NCBI GenBank assembly: GCA_047631555.1
Contig: JBLHZY010000006.1
Span: 1 to 64,000, forward strand
Reading direction: 5' to 3'
Origin: JBLHZY01 sp047631555
GTDB lineage: Bacteria > Pseudomonadota > Alphaproteobacteria > Rhodobacterales > Rhodobacteraceae
Length of the DNA: 64,000 nucleotides
Part shown: positions 42,734 through 52,119 of the stretch, in pieces
Numbering within the stretch: the stretch's first letter is position 1
How the letters are laid out: each line of letters starts with the position of its first letter
Translations under genes and position numbers: made by a program
Notes under the pieces: model-generated
Told to the model about the DNA's origin: nothing
What the model saw: only the letters and a program-made list of their open reading frames with translations
Database searches by the model: none

Positions 42734-44863
42734 ATGTTCAATGAAGTGAAAAAATCCATCCAGTGGGGCGAAGAAGAGCTGACACTGGAAACAGGTAAGG
42801 TTGCGCGTCAGGCTGACGGCACGGTTATCGCCACTTTGGGTGAAACCTCCGTTATGGCCAACGTAACTTTTGCCAAGAGCCAAAAGCCGGGTCAAGATTT
42901 CTTCCCGCTGACGGTTCACTACCAAGAGAAATACTATGCTGCCGGTAAAGTTCCGGGCGGCTTTTTCAAGCGCGAAGCGCGCCCAACTGAAAAAGAAACG
43001 CTGACTGCGCGCCTGATCGATCGCCCGATCCGCCCGCTGTTTGTTCCTGGCTTCAAAAACGAAGTTCTGGTGATGTGTACGGTTCTTTCGCACGACCTGG
43101 TCAACGACCCTGATGTTGTTGCGATGATCGCGGCCTCTGCTGCGCTGACCATTTCCGGCGCGCCGTTCCGTGGCCCGATCGCCTGTGCGCGTGTTGGTTA
43201 TACTGAGGGCGAATACGTTCTCAACCCATCTTGCGATGACATGCACAAGCTGCGCGACAATCCTGATCAACGCCTTGATCTGATCGTTGCTGGCACAAAA
43301 GACGCTGTGATGATGGTTGAGTCTGAAGCTTACGAGCTTACAGAAGAAGAAATGCTCGGCGCTGTAAACTTCGCGCATCAGCAAATTCAGCCCGTGATCG
43401 ATCTGATTATCGATCTGGCCGAAGAGACTGCTAAAGAGCCCTTCGACTTTGCGCCTGCTGATTACTCCGAGCTTTACGCAGCTGTTAAGGCCGCTGGCGA
43501 AGACAAAATCCGTGCCGCTTATGCGATCACAGACAAGCAAGAGCGCACTGGCGCGATTTCGGCTGCCAAAGCTGATATCCTCGCGGCATTGAGCGAAGAG
43601 CAGCAAGAGGATCAAAACCTCGGCCCCGCGCTCAAAAAGCTCGAAAGCGCGGTTCTGCGCGGTGACGTTGTGAAAACGGGCAAGCGTATCGATGGCCGCG
43701 ACACAACGACTGTGCGCCCCATTGTTTGCGAAACTGGCTTCCTGCCACGTACACACGGCTCTGCCCTGTTTACCCGCGGCGAAACGCAGGGCCTCGTTGT
43801 TACAACGCTCGGCACTGGCGATGATGAGCAGATGATCGATGCCCTCACAGGCACATATAAATCGAACTTCCTGCTGCACTATAACTTCCCTCCCTATTCA
43901 GTTGGTGAAGTTGGTCGTGTGTCTGGACCTGGCCGTCGCGAAATCGGCCACGGTAAGCTCGCTTGGCGCGCCCTTCAGGCTGTTTTGCCTGCGCCAACTG
44001 ATTTCCCATACACGCTGCGCGTTGTGTCAGAAATCACAGAGTCCAACGGTTCGTCCTCGATGGCGTCCGTTTGTGGCGGCTCACTCTCGATGATGGACGC
44101 GGGCGTTCCGCTGAAATCGGCTGTTGCTGGTGTGGCCATGGGCCTGATCCTCGAAGAAGACGGCTCTTATGCGATCCTCACAGATATCCTTGGCGATGAA
44201 GATCACCTTGGCGATATGGATTTCAAAGTTGCAGGGACCGAAAATGGCATCACATCGCTTCAGATGGATATCAAAATCGCCGGCATCACCCCTGAGATCA
44301 TGGAAAAAGCCTTGGCGCAGGCCAAAGACGGACGGATGCATATCCTTGGTGAGATGGGCAAAGCGCTGAACGGCGCGGCTGACTTCTCTGTTCACGCACC
44401 ACGCATTGAAACCATGCAGATCCCAACGGATAAAATCCGCGAAGTGATCGGTTCGGGCGGTAAAGTGATCCGTGAGATCGTTGAGCTTTCCGGCGCGAAA
44501 GTTGATATCAACGACGACGGTATCATCAAAATCGCGTCCGCCAATGGCGATGCGATTGCCAAAGCCTATGAGCTGATCAATTCGATCGTTGCGGAGCCTG
44601 AAGAGAATAAAATCTACAAAGGCACAGTCGTTAAGATTGTTGATTTCGGCGCATTCGTGAACTTCTTTGGTAAGCGCGATGGCTTGGTGCACGTGTCTCA
44701 GATCGAGAACCGCCGCCTGAACCATCCTTCCGACGTTCTCAAAGAAGGCCAAGAAGTTTACGTTAAACTCTTGGGCTTTGATGATCGCGGCAAGGTTCGT
44801 CTGGCCATGAAAATGGTTGATCAGACAACTGGCGAAGAGCTTGCGGAAGAAAAAGCTGAGTAA
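42734..44863 (+). CDS. pnp: Polynucleotide phosphorylase
   Basis: A 709-residue 3'-5' exoribonuclease, trimeric degradosome component. Two RNase PH domains (about 10-230 and 310-535; RTHGSALFTRGETQ and GGSLSMMDAGVP in the second), an all-helical linker between them, a KH domain (GSGGKVIREIVELSGAKVDI, about 560-620) and S1 domain (about 622-695; GLVHVSQI). Length normal. More pyrimidine-ending optimal codons than its neighbours, expected for a highly expressed gene. The leader carries a hairpin suited to autocontrol; a strong terminator follows. Confidence 0.98.
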   Translation: MFNEVKKSIQWGEEELTLETGKVARQADGTVIATLGETSVMANVTFAKSQKPGQDFFPLTVHYQEKYYAAGKVPGGFFKREARPTEKETLTARLIDRPIRPLFVPGFKNEVLVMCTVLSHDLVNDPDVVAMIAASAALTISGAPFRGPIACARVGYTEGEYVLNPSCDDMHKLRDNPDQRLDLIVAGTKDAVMMVESEAYELTEEEMLGAVNFAHQQIQPVIDLIIDLAEETAKEPFDFAPADYSELYAAVKAAGEDKIRAAYAITDKQERTGAISAAKADILAALSEEQQEDQNLGPALKKLESAVLRGDVVKTGKRIDGRDTTTVRPIVCETGFLPRTHGSALFTRGETQGLVVTTLGTGDDEQMIDALTGTYKSNFLLHYNFPPYSVGEVGRVSGPGRREIGHGKLAWRALQAVLPAPTDFPYTLRVVSEITESNGSSSMASVCGGSLSMMDAGVPLKSAVAGVAMGLILEEDGSYAILTDILGDEDHLGDMDFKVAGTENGITSLQMDIKIAGITPEIMEKALAQAKDGRMHILGEMGKALNGAADFSVHAPRIETMQIPTDKIREVIGSGGKVIREIVELSGAKVDINDDGIIKIASANGDAIAKAYELINSIVAEPEENKIYKGTVVKIVDFGAFVNFFGKRDGLVHVSQIENRRLNHPSDVLKEGQEVYVKLLGFDDRGKVRLAMKMVDQTTGEELAEEKAE

Positions 44864-44885
44864 GCAATTCTCCTTTCACAATATG

Positions 44886-44916
44886 AAAAGCCCCGCTGGA
44901 AACGGCGGGGCTTTTT
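44886..44916 (+). terminator. Terminator of pnp
   Basis: Stem AAAAGCCCCGC (44886-44896) / GCGGGGCTTTTT (44905-44916), 8-base loop, T-run; 22 bases after the pnp stop. Confidence 0.92.
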
Positions 44917-44997
44917 GCTGCCGATGGGGCTGCTTGTGGCCATCTGACTTAGAATATATTCAATGAGAAAAATTCCGCCCAATTAAAGAGTCAAAAC

Positions 44998-47013
44998 ATG
45001 TCGCAGTTTTCGTATTCAGACGTCACGATCATTACCGTCAGTTACAATAGTAGCGATGTTTTGAAAAAGATGCTTGGCACTGTGCCCGCGGAATGCAAAA
45101 TCATCATAGTCGACAACGCCAGCAACGATTTGGATGCCCTGCGCCTTCTGGCGGCGCACCATGATGCGACACTGATCGAGCTTTCGCAAAATATCGGCTT
45201 TGGTCCGGCCTGCAACCGAGGTGCTCAAGCGGCAAAAACCGAATTCATCTTTTTTCTGAACCCCGATGCCGAGCTTGGAGACGGCGCCATAGATGCCTTA
45301 TTGGCTGCGGCAAGTCGCCATCCAAAAGGGGCTGCATTTTCCCCAAGAATCGCGAATGCCAACGGGTCTGCGTTTTTCAAGCGGCGCTCCGTTTTACTTC
45401 CGAAATCACAGTGGCTTGCCAAAGGATGGCCAGAAAGCGAAGTGACATTGCCTGTCCTCTCTGGATCTGCGATTTTCTTGCGCCGCGCTGATTTTGCTCC
45501 GTTTGATCCCAACATTTTCATGTATCATGAGGACGATGACTGGTCGATTAACCATGCCAAAACCACTGGGCCGTTGATCTTTGTTCCCGCGGCAAACGTA
45601 CTGCATGACGCGGGCCATTCCTCAGGGCGCGCTGCGGACATAACCAAGTTCAAAGCCTATCACCTTGGCCGCTCGCGCGTGTATTCCATGGTTAAGTATG
45701 AGGTTCCTTTGGCTTTTGTGCGGTCTGTTATGGCCGCCGGCTTTGGACTTCTTTCACCATTGGTGCTTTTGTCAAAACGCAAGCGCGCAAAAGCGATCGG
45801 TTTTTGGAATGGCGTCACCTCCAACGCATTCAAACCCAATCCCAAACTGGCAAAAATCGGCTTCGAACTGGCCCGCATAGTGAAGCAGATCAAAGCCCTT
45901 CCCTACAATACCTTTCACACGCTCACCGCGACGTTGCGCTATGATCTTGTGACGTCGAAAAAGATGGAGATTCACACTGGCGATGTTTTGTGCGGTGACA
46001 AGGTCGCCATCTATTTGATCTTCCCAAAAGATGGCGTTGCACCTTCACATTTTCATGCGCTCGAATACATAAAAGCCGCGGGGTATAGCCCGTTTTTGGT
46101 ATCGAATTTGGCCCTTTCAGACGCTGATCGGACAAAACTAAAAGCCCTTTGCTGGCAGGTCATGGAGCGCCCAAATGTCGGGTATGATTTCGGCGGGTAT
46201 CGCGATGCCGTATTAAGCATGAAATCCAAATTGGCCAGTTTAGACCGCCTTGCGATCTTGAATGACTCTGCCTGGTTTCCATTGGGTGATCACACAAATT
46301 GGCTGACAGATGCCGAAGACTTAAATGTCGATTTCGCAGGGGCCGCATGTAGCAATTGCGTTGCGCGCATAGCTTGCAAGGACTTCATGGATATCAAATG
46401 GGACTTCAACTACGCTAATCGAAATTTCCACTATGGGTCTTACGCTGTATCTATAGGACCAAAGCTCCTGAAAGCTCCGGTCTTTTTCAAATTTTGGAAA
46501 AGGATCAAATTGACCGCGAACAAAGCTAAGGTGGTGAGACGCGGGGAAATCGCACTGAGTAAACTCGTGGTCAGAAACAAATTTACCCATGGAGCGACGG
46601 CTGATTTACGAGACCTACCAACACGCCTTACTGCACTTTCATTCGCGAGGCTCAAGGATTTTGCAGATGAATTGATCTACTTGGAAGAACCTCGCATGAA
46701 GGCCGTGCATACCAAAGCGCTTGAAAAGTTACATAGGGATTCCGAAACAGAAGCACGTGACATTTTGGAAAAGTTGATTCTGACGGTAATTTCCCGTCAT
46801 GGCGCTCCCTATGCCGCACCTAGATTGATGATCGAGCTTTTTGGCTTTCAGTTTCTCAAAAAAGCGCCGCTGAAATCAAACAAACGAGATTCTGAAACTT
46901 TAAAACAGGTGGCGGAAACGTTCTCTGGCCCATCGGGCGATGCGATAAACCGTGAAGCACAGGCCATTCGCACGGCACATTTTTCAGGTCACCATACAGC
47001 GGGTTCTGTCTAG
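44998..47013 (+). CDS. Family-2 glycosyltransferase fused to rhamnan synthesis protein F domain
   Basis: A 671-residue fusion. Residues about 8-250 are a GT2 (GT-A) domain: ITVSYNSSDVL, IIVDNASND, FFLNPDAELGDG (metal-binding Asp) and MYHEDDDWS (catalytic acids). Two hydrophobic stretches about 237-260 follow. Residues about 330-600 match the RgpF/rhamnan synthesis F family (AIYLIFPKDG, RPNVGYDFGGYRDA, LAILNDSAWFPLG). Likely transfers sugars, perhaps rhamnose, in surface polysaccharide synthesis. There are no other polysaccharide genes nearby, and codons end in A/T more often than in flanking genes, notably in the last third: signs of horizontal gain. The stop codon lies inside its terminator. 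Confidence 0.85.
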   Translation: MSQFSYSDVTIITVSYNSSDVLKKMLGTVPAECKIIIVDNASNDLDALRLLAAHHDATLIELSQNIGFGPACNRGAQAAKTEFIFFLNPDAELGDGAIDALLAAASRHPKGAAFSPRIANANGSAFFKRRSVLLPKSQWLAKGWPESEVTLPVLSGSAIFLRRADFAPFDPNIFMYHEDDDWSINHAKTTGPLIFVPAANVLHDAGHSSGRAADITKFKAYHLGRSRVYSMVKYEVPLAFVRSVMAAGFGLLSPLVLLSKRKRAKAIGFWNGVTSNAFKPNPKLAKIGFELARIVKQIKALPYNTFHTLTATLRYDLVTSKKMEIHTGDVLCGDKVAIYLIFPKDGVAPSHFHALEYIKAAGYSPFLVSNLALSDADRTKLKALCWQVMERPNVGYDFGGYRDAVLSMKSKLASLDRLAILNDSAWFPLGDHTNWLTDAEDLNVDFAGAACSNCVARIACKDFMDIKWDFNYANRNFHYGSYAVSIGPKLLKAPVFFKFWKRIKLTANKAKVVRRGEIALSKLVVRNKFTHGATADLRDLPTRLTALSFARLKDFADELIYLEEPRMKAVHTKALEKLHRDSETEARDILEKLILTVISRHGAPYAAPRLMIELFGFQFLKKAPLKSNKRDSETLKQVAETFSGPSGDAINREAQAIRTAHFSGHHTAGSV

Positions 47014-47035
47014 AACCCGCCGTATGCATTTTTTT
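46993..47035 (+). terminator. Terminator overlapping the glycosyltransferase stop codon
   Basis: CATAC-A-GCGGGTTC (46993-47006) / GAACCCGC-C-GTATG (47013-47025) with a 6-base loop that contains the first bases of the TAG stop (47011-47013), followed by a T-run (47029-47035) that reaches the convergent peroxiredoxin stop. Confidence 0.85.
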
Positions 47036-47687
47036 AGCCCGGGTTTTTGGCAAACCGCAGATAGGCTGTCTTTTTATCCAGCTTGCCATATTTGGCCTCG
47101 GCGGCCGCATCATCAAGCGACGTCGCCACGATCACATCCTGACCAACTTCCCAATTCGCAGGCGTTGCAATCGGCACGCCGTAAGTGAGCTGAAGTGCAT
47201 CAAGCGCGCGCAGGACTTCGCCGAAGTTGCGCCCGATTGTCATTGGATAAGTCATCATCAGTTTGAGCTTTTTATCGGGTCCCACGATGAAGACAGAGCG
47301 CACAGTCGCGCTATCGGCAGGTGTGCGGCCGTCTGGCAAATACGCTTCGGCGGGCAGCATATCGAAGGCTTTGGCGATCTCGAGATCCTGATCGGCAATG
47401 ATCGGGAAGGTTACAGGCGCGCCTGCAAAGCCCGAGATATCCTCTTTCCATTTGATGTGTTCTTCAACGCCATCCACGGAAATCCCGATCACCTTGGTGC
47501 CGCGTTTGGCCCATTCATCGGCAAGCTGTGCCACAGCGCCAAATTCGGTTGTGCAAACGGGGGTAAAGTCCTTGGGATGCGAGAACAGAATCGCCCAACT
47601 ATCGCCGATCCAATCGTGAAAGGTGATCTCCCCTTCGCTGGTTTGAGCCGTAAAATTCGGTACCGTATCATTGATCCGCAGTGCCAT
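47034..47687 (-). CDS. 1-Cys peroxiredoxin (Prx6 type)
   Basis: A 217-residue thiol peroxidase reducing H2O2 and organic peroxides. Peroxidatic Cys45 in HPKDFTPVCTTE, and the Prx6 C-terminal extension (ATPANWEVGQDVIV). No resolving Cys is seen in the usual place, so an external thiol must reduce it. RBS is GAGGAG. Divergent from the aldehyde dehydrogenase gene across 124 bases. No OxyR-type site was recognised by eye. Confidence 0.93.
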   Translation of the reverse strand: MALRINDTVPNFTAQTSEGEITFHDWIGDSWAILFSHPKDFTPVCTTEFGAVAQLADEWAKRGTKVIGISVDGVEEHIKWKEDISGFAGAPVTFPIIADQDLEIAKAFDMLPAEAYLPDGRTPADSATVRSVFIVGPDKKLKLMMTYPMTIGRNFGEVLRALDALQLTYGVPIATPANWEVGQDVIVATSLDDAAAEAKYGKLDKKTAYLRFAKNPG

Positions 47688-47811
47688 CTGGCGCTCTCCT
47701 CTTTTAATTGACGCTCCGTCACATACTTAAGCTTCGAAACGCACTAGTGAACCCCTCAATGAGAGATCATTATGTCGCATGAATATATCACGTCGCTTGG
47801 AGGAGGACAGA

Positions 47812-49251
47812 ATGATCGAGAAAAAGCAATTCTATATCAATGGGGCATGGGTTTCGCCGCTGGATGGGCGCGATCATCAGGTCATTGATCCCTCTACGGA
47901 AGAGCCCTGCGCGGTTATCTCTTTGGGCGGCGCGGCGGATGTTGATGCGGCTGTGGCGGCGGCTAAGGCGGCTTTCCCGGCGTGGATGGCAACCTCCAAG
48001 GAAGAGCGCATCGCTTTGGTTGAAAAGCTTGCCTCCGTTTACAAAGAGCGCTGGGGCGACATGACCCAAGCCATCGCAACCGAAATGGGCGCGCCGCTTG
48101 ATCTGGCGAAAACGGCCCAAGTTGGCGCTGGTGCGGCCCATATCAAGAATTTCCTGACCGCCGTGAAGGATTTCGAATTTATCCGCCCGCTCGGCGAGCA
48201 TGCGCCCAATGATCGGATCATCTATGAGCCGGTTGGCGTTGCCGCTCTGATCACGCCTTGGAACTGGCCGATGAACCAGGTCACACTCAAGGTGATTGCC
48301 GCGCTTTTGGCGGGCTGCACGATGGTTCTTAAGCCGTCCGAGGAATCCCCGCTTTCGGCGATCATTCTGGCCGAGATCGTTGATGCCGCTGGCTTTCCTG
48401 CTGGCGTTTTCAACCTTGTGAATGGTGATGGCATGGGCGTTGGCTCGGCGCTTACTGCGCACCCCGATGTGGATATGGTTAGCTTCACTGGTTCTACCCG
48501 CGCTGGTGTTGCGATCTCCAAATCTTCGTCTGATACGCTCAAGCGCGTCCACCTTGAGCTTGGCGGCAAGGGGGCGAATATCGTCTTTGCGGATGCCGAC
48601 GAGACCGCCGTCAAGCGCGGCGTGATGCATTGCATGATGAACTCCGGCCAATCTTGTAATGCGCCGACGCGTATGTTGGTTGAGCGCTCGATCTATGATG
48701 CAGCGGTTGAAACAGCAGGCGTTGTGGCAAGCAAGGTTCAGGTCGGCTCGGCCCATGAAGAGGGGCGCCATATTGGCCCTGTTGTGAATGAGGCTCAGTT
48801 CAACAAAATCCAAGGCCTGATCCAAAAGGGTATCGATGAAGGCGCGCGCCTTGTTGCCGGGGGCACGGGCCGCCCTGAGGGGGCCAATCGCGGCTTCTTC
48901 GTGCGTCCAACGGTCTTTGCCGATGTAACCCCAGAGATGACGGTATTTCGCGAGGAAATCTTCGGGCCTGTCCTGTCGATCATCCCGTTTGATACCGAGG
49001 AGCAGGCGATCGCGATGGCCAATGATACGGTTTACGGGTTGACCAACTACATCCAGACCCAAGACGGCGCCAAAGCCAATCGCGTGGCCCGTCAGCTGCG
49101 CTCCGGCATGGTTGAAATGAACGGCCAGCCGCGCGGCGCTGGTGCGCCCTTTGGCGGGATGAAGCAATCGGGCAACGGGCGCGAAGGCGGCGTTTGGGGT
49201 CTTGAGGATTTCCTCGAGGTTAAATCCGTCTCTGGCTGGGCCGCCGAATAA
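47812..49251 (+). CDS. NAD(P)-dependent aldehyde dehydrogenase
   Basis: A 479-residue ALDH superfamily enzyme oxidising an aldehyde to its acid. Catalytic Cys282 in NSGQSCNAPT, Glu in LELGGKGANIV, cofactor loop FTGSTRAGVAI and TPWNWP. The frame opens at 47779; the ATG at 47812 is directly preceded by GGAGGAGGACAGA. Monocistronic with its own terminator. Substrate not assignable; the sequence type is the broad aldehyde/betaine-aldehyde-like group. Confidence 0.93.
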   Translation: MIEKKQFYINGAWVSPLDGRDHQVIDPSTEEPCAVISLGGAADVDAAVAAAKAAFPAWMATSKEERIALVEKLASVYKERWGDMTQAIATEMGAPLDLAKTAQVGAGAAHIKNFLTAVKDFEFIRPLGEHAPNDRIIYEPVGVAALITPWNWPMNQVTLKVIAALLAGCTMVLKPSEESPLSAIILAEIVDAAGFPAGVFNLVNGDGMGVGSALTAHPDVDMVSFTGSTRAGVAISKSSSDTLKRVHLELGGKGANIVFADADETAVKRGVMHCMMNSGQSCNAPTRMLVERSIYDAAVETAGVVASKVQVGSAHEEGRHIGPVVNEAQFNKIQGLIQKGIDEGARLVAGGTGRPEGANRGFFVRPTVFADVTPEMTVFREEIFGPVLSIIPFDTEEQAIAMANDTVYGLTNYIQTQDGAKANRVARQLRSGMVEMNGQPRGAGAPFGGMKQSGNGREGGVWGLEDFLEVKSVSGWAAE

Positions 49252-49277
49252 GCACGCTTCCAGAAGCGAAACAAATC

Positions 49278-49312
49278 AAGCGCCGGGGCCTCATCGCTCC
49301 GGCGCTTTTCTT
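49278..49312 (+). terminator. Terminator after the aldehyde dehydrogenase gene
   Basis: Perfect 9-bp stem AAGCGCCGG (49278-49286) / CCGGCGCTT (49299-49307), 12-base loop, T-rich tail; 26 bases after the stop codon. Confidence 0.88.
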
Positions 49313-49418
49313 TTGCAGCTCATGTGCGTCATCGCACCAGAGCCCTGCAAAAAGTCGCCTTATCTGCACATCTACAAAGCGCTAACTAGGTATCAACCAA
49401 AGCCAAAGGAGATGCGCC

Positions 49419-50348
49419 ATGCGACTCAATCAAATCAAAGGCCTTCATCACGTTACCGCCCTCGCCTCCGGCGCACAGGCCAACAACGCCTTCTTTACCA
49501 AGGCCCTCGGCCTGCGCCGCGTCAAGAAAACCGTGAATTTCGATGCGCCCAGCGTCTATCATCTTTACTATGGCGACGAGGCCGGAACCCCCGGCTCGGT
49601 GATGACATACTTCCCCTTCCCACGCGCCGCCAAAGGCAAGCCCGGAAACGGCGAGATCAGCACAACAGCCTTTGCCGTTCCCGAAGGCAGCCTGCCGTTC
49701 TGGGCCGAACGCCTTTCAACATATGGCGTGAACGACCTCGCCCAAGATCAGTCTTTCGGTGCAGACCGGCTCTCTTTCAAAGGCCCCGATGGTGATCCCC
49801 TCGCTCTGATTGAGGCCGATGATCCGCGCGCGCCTTGGACTGCCGATATCGATGAAGATCACGCCATCCGCGGCTTTCATTCGGCTGCTATGCGCGTTGC
49901 CGATCAGGGCGCCAGCAGCGAGTTGCTGCGCTTCATGGGCTACGAGCCACTCGAGACATCCGGCAACACAACCCGCTTCATCATGCCCGGTGGCAACGGC
50001 GCGGATAGTATTGATCTTGAGGAATTCCCCGAGGCAGAGGATGCCGATCAAGGCGCAGGCTCGGTTCATCATATCGCCTTTGCCGTGGAAAATCGCGCCC
50101 GCCAACTTGAGGTCCGCGAAGCCTTGCTTGATACCGGCTTTCAGGTCACCCCAGTGATTGATCGCGATTATTTCTGGGCGATCTACTTTCGCGCTCCGGG
50201 CGGTGTTCTCTTTGAAATCGCTACCAATGAGCCCGGCTTTGATCGCGACGAAGATAGCGCCCACCTCGGCGAAGCCCTCAAGCTCCCCGCTCAGCACGAA
50301 CACCTGCGCACCACCCTTGAGCGCCGCCTAGAGCCACTCTCAGACTAG
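49419..50348 (+). CDS. Glyoxalase-fold ring-cleaving dioxygenase (MhqO-like)
   Basis: A 309-residue protein built from two vicinal-oxygen-chelate repeats. The first begins GLHHVTALASGAQANNAFFTKALG with a metal His pair; the second carries RGFHSAAMRVAD, and the last metal ligands lie in SVHHIAFAV and GGVLFEIATNEPGF. Family members are annotated as extradiol, hydroquinone-type dioxygenases or glyoxalases; in Bacillus related MhqO genes respond to quinones. Strong AAGGAG site. Substrate unknown. Confidence 0.85.
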   Translation: MRLNQIKGLHHVTALASGAQANNAFFTKALGLRRVKKTVNFDAPSVYHLYYGDEAGTPGSVMTYFPFPRAAKGKPGNGEISTTAFAVPEGSLPFWAERLSTYGVNDLAQDQSFGADRLSFKGPDGDPLALIEADDPRAPWTADIDEDHAIRGFHSAAMRVADQGASSELLRFMGYEPLETSGNTTRFIMPGGNGADSIDLEEFPEAEDADQGAGSVHHIAFAVENRARQLEVREALLDTGFQVTPVIDRDYFWAIYFRAPGGVLFEIATNEPGFDRDEDSAHLGEALKLPAQHEHLRTTLERRLEPLSD

Positions 50349-50406
50349 TCTTTTTCTTGGCAATAAATACTCGCGCCGCAGGCACATCGGCCCCAAACGC
50401 AAAGCC

Positions 50407-51054
50407 CTAAAACGGGCACTTAGCGGTAAAAGAAACCCCTGCGCCGCCATCTGGATGGCGCAGGCGCAGGTTCTCTGCATGCAGCATCATGCGCGGGGCA
50501 TCTAAGGCCGCGCCGCTTGCATAAAACGGGTCACCCATAATCGGATGGCCCAGCTCGCGCATATGCACGCGGAGCTGATGGCTGCGCCCGGTGCGCGGGT
50601 AAAGGCGGATGCGCGTCGTCATTTCATCATAGCGCATAACGCGCCAATCGGTGATCGCCTCGCGGCCATTCTCATGATCAACCATCTGCAAAGGCCGGTT
50701 CGGCCAATCCGCGCAAAGTGGTAAATCAACCGTCCCGGTGCGCTCTTCCACGCGGCCCCAAACGCGCGCAACATAAGTCTTCTTGGTGCGGCGTTTCTCA
50801 AACTGCTGGCCGATATGGCGCTGCGCATGCGGGCTAAGCGCAAAGATCATCACGCCCGAAGTATCGCGATCCAAACGGTGAATCAAAAGCGCCTCGGGAA
50901 AGGCCAATTGCACCCGCGCGATCAAACAATCCGCCAGATGCTCGCCCTTGCCCGGAACAGACAAAAGCCCCGCCGGTTTATCAACCGCCAGAAGCTCGTG
51001 ATCATGATGCAAAATGCTCAACGGCACATCAGGCGGGGCGTAATTACTATCCAT
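50407..51054 (-). CDS. RluA-family RNA pseudouridine synthase
   Basis: A 215-residue synthase containing only the catalytic domain: no S4 domain. LLAVDKPAGLLSVPG, catalytic Asp62 in IHRLDRDTSG, KKTYVARVWG and RTGRSHQLRVHM. Size and motifs fit the RluA (23S U746 / tRNA U32) subgroup. RBS weak. Followed by the GFA gene upstream in the same direction, 57 bases away. Confidence 0.9.
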   Translation of the reverse strand: MDSNYAPPDVPLSILHHDHELLAVDKPAGLLSVPGKGEHLADCLIARVQLAFPEALLIHRLDRDTSGVMIFALSPHAQRHIGQQFEKRRTKKTYVARVWGRVEERTGTVDLPLCADWPNRPLQMVDHENGREAITDWRVMRYDEMTTRIRLYPRTGRSHQLRVHMRELGHPIMGDPFYASGAALDAPRMMLHAENLRLRHPDGGAGVSFTAKCPF

Positions 51055-51111
51055 GGCGCGGACCTAACATGGCGCGGGGCCGCTGCCAATTCTTAGCCGC
51101 GTTTGCTTGCG

Positions 51112-51498
51112 TTAAAACTGATCGATCTGCTTGGGGCCGGGCTCGATTTCATAGTAATCGCCCTTATCGGTCACAAAAATATGCGACGCGATAGAAAGGC
51201 GCGTCTGCCCATCCAAACTCCCCGCTGCAATGCTGATTTCGCCTTCGCTTTTCATCTCCCAAAACAGCGATGATCCGCAGGCCGCGCAAAACCCGCGCTG
51301 TGCCCAATCAGAGCTTTGAAACCATGTCAGTTTTCCCTCGGGGTCGCGGATATCAAGGGCGTCAATCGGCGCCTGTGTTGCGGCCCAATAGTGCCCGCTG
51401 GTCTTGCGGCATTGCGCGCAGTGGCATGCCTTAACCGGGCGCAAATCTCCACTCACTTCATAAGTTATCGCGCCGCACAAGCATCCGCCGTTAGCCAT
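51112..51498 (-). CDS. GFA family (glutathione-dependent formaldehyde-activating-like) protein
   Basis: A 128-residue zinc protein of the Mss4-like fold. Cys6/Cys8 (GGCLCGAITYE), CHCAQCRK (Cys25, 27, 30) and a C-terminal FCAACGSSLFW complete the metal sites. The family was named for formaldehyde-glutathione condensation, but the activity of most members is unproven. The frame's first codon is TTG; the ATG at 51498 with AGGGGG is preferred. 18 bases separate it from the LysE-family gene upstream. Confidence 0.88.
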   Translation of the reverse strand: MANGGCLCGAITYEVSGDLRPVKACHCAQCRKTSGHYWAATQAPIDALDIRDPEGKLTWFQSSDWAQRGFCAACGSSLFWEMKSEGEISIAAGSLDGQTRLSIASHIFVTDKGDYYEIEPGPKQIDQF

Positions 51499-51516
51499 CA
51501 AAGCCCCCTGTGGCCC

Positions 51517-52119
51517 TCAGGCCAATCCTAAAAGTATACCATATAGCACAAAGCAAATTCCCATCACGCGGCGCAGCCAAACATTCATCACCGCGCCCAT
51601 TGCCAGCCGCCCCAAGCGTGCACCAAGAGCTGTATAGCCTGAATAAGACGCCGAAGTAATGACCAGCGCAGAAGGCACAATTACCCACATTTGCCCCGCA
51701 AGCGGCACATCGGTTTGGACAAATTGCGAGAACGCCGCGAGATATCCCGCAACAGATTTTGCATTGATCGTCGCGATCATAAAGGCGCGCCCATAGATCG
51801 AATGGGCGGTGGTTTGGCGCGCTTTAAGCGGGCGCTTGGCCATCCAAAGGCCGCGCAGCCCCAGAAAGATAAGGAAAGCCGCACCGATATATTTGGCGAT
51901 TTGAAAGCCGGTTGGCGAGGCTGCGATCAGGGCGGTGATGCCTGCGGCGGAGAGGCCGAGAAACAGCGCCGCTTGGGTTAGAATTCCGGCCACGCCCCAG
52001 AGGCTTCGGACAAAGCCATGGTTCATGCCGTTTTGGATACAGTTGATTGCATTTGGGCCCGGGGTTGTAACGAAGAGCACCCAGAAGCTCGCAAATACGG
52101 TCCAGCCTTCAATGCTCAT
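51517..52119 (-). CDS. LysE/RhtB-family amino-acid exporter
   Basis: A 200-residue inner-membrane exporter with six hydrophobic segments. Family signature VTTPGPNAINCIQNGMNHG near residue 17-35 and FLIFLGLRGLWMAKRP. Usually exports amino acids such as threonine, homoserine or lysine. The ATG overlaps the stop of the fRMsr gene upstream (ATGA), so the two are coupled. Confidence 0.9.
   Translation of the reverse strand: MSIEGWTVFASFWVLFVTTPGPNAINCIQNGMNHGFVRSLWGVAGILTQAALFLGLSAAGITALIAASPTGFQIAKYIGAAFLIFLGLRGLWMAKRPLKARQTTAHSIYGRAFMIATINAKSVAGYLAAFSQFVQTDVPLAGQMWVIVPSALVITSASYSGYTALGARLGRLAMGAVMNVWLRRVMGICFVLYGILLGLA

Noticed and set aside
42674..43879. 401-codon minus-strand frame opposite pnp
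   Set aside because: Shadow frame: pnp on the other strand is unambiguous, and no start signal or domain is seen.
47788..49167. 459-codon minus-strand frame opposite the aldehyde dehydrogenase gene
   Set aside because: Shadow frame with low-complexity Arg/His composition; the plus-strand ALDH motifs are complete.
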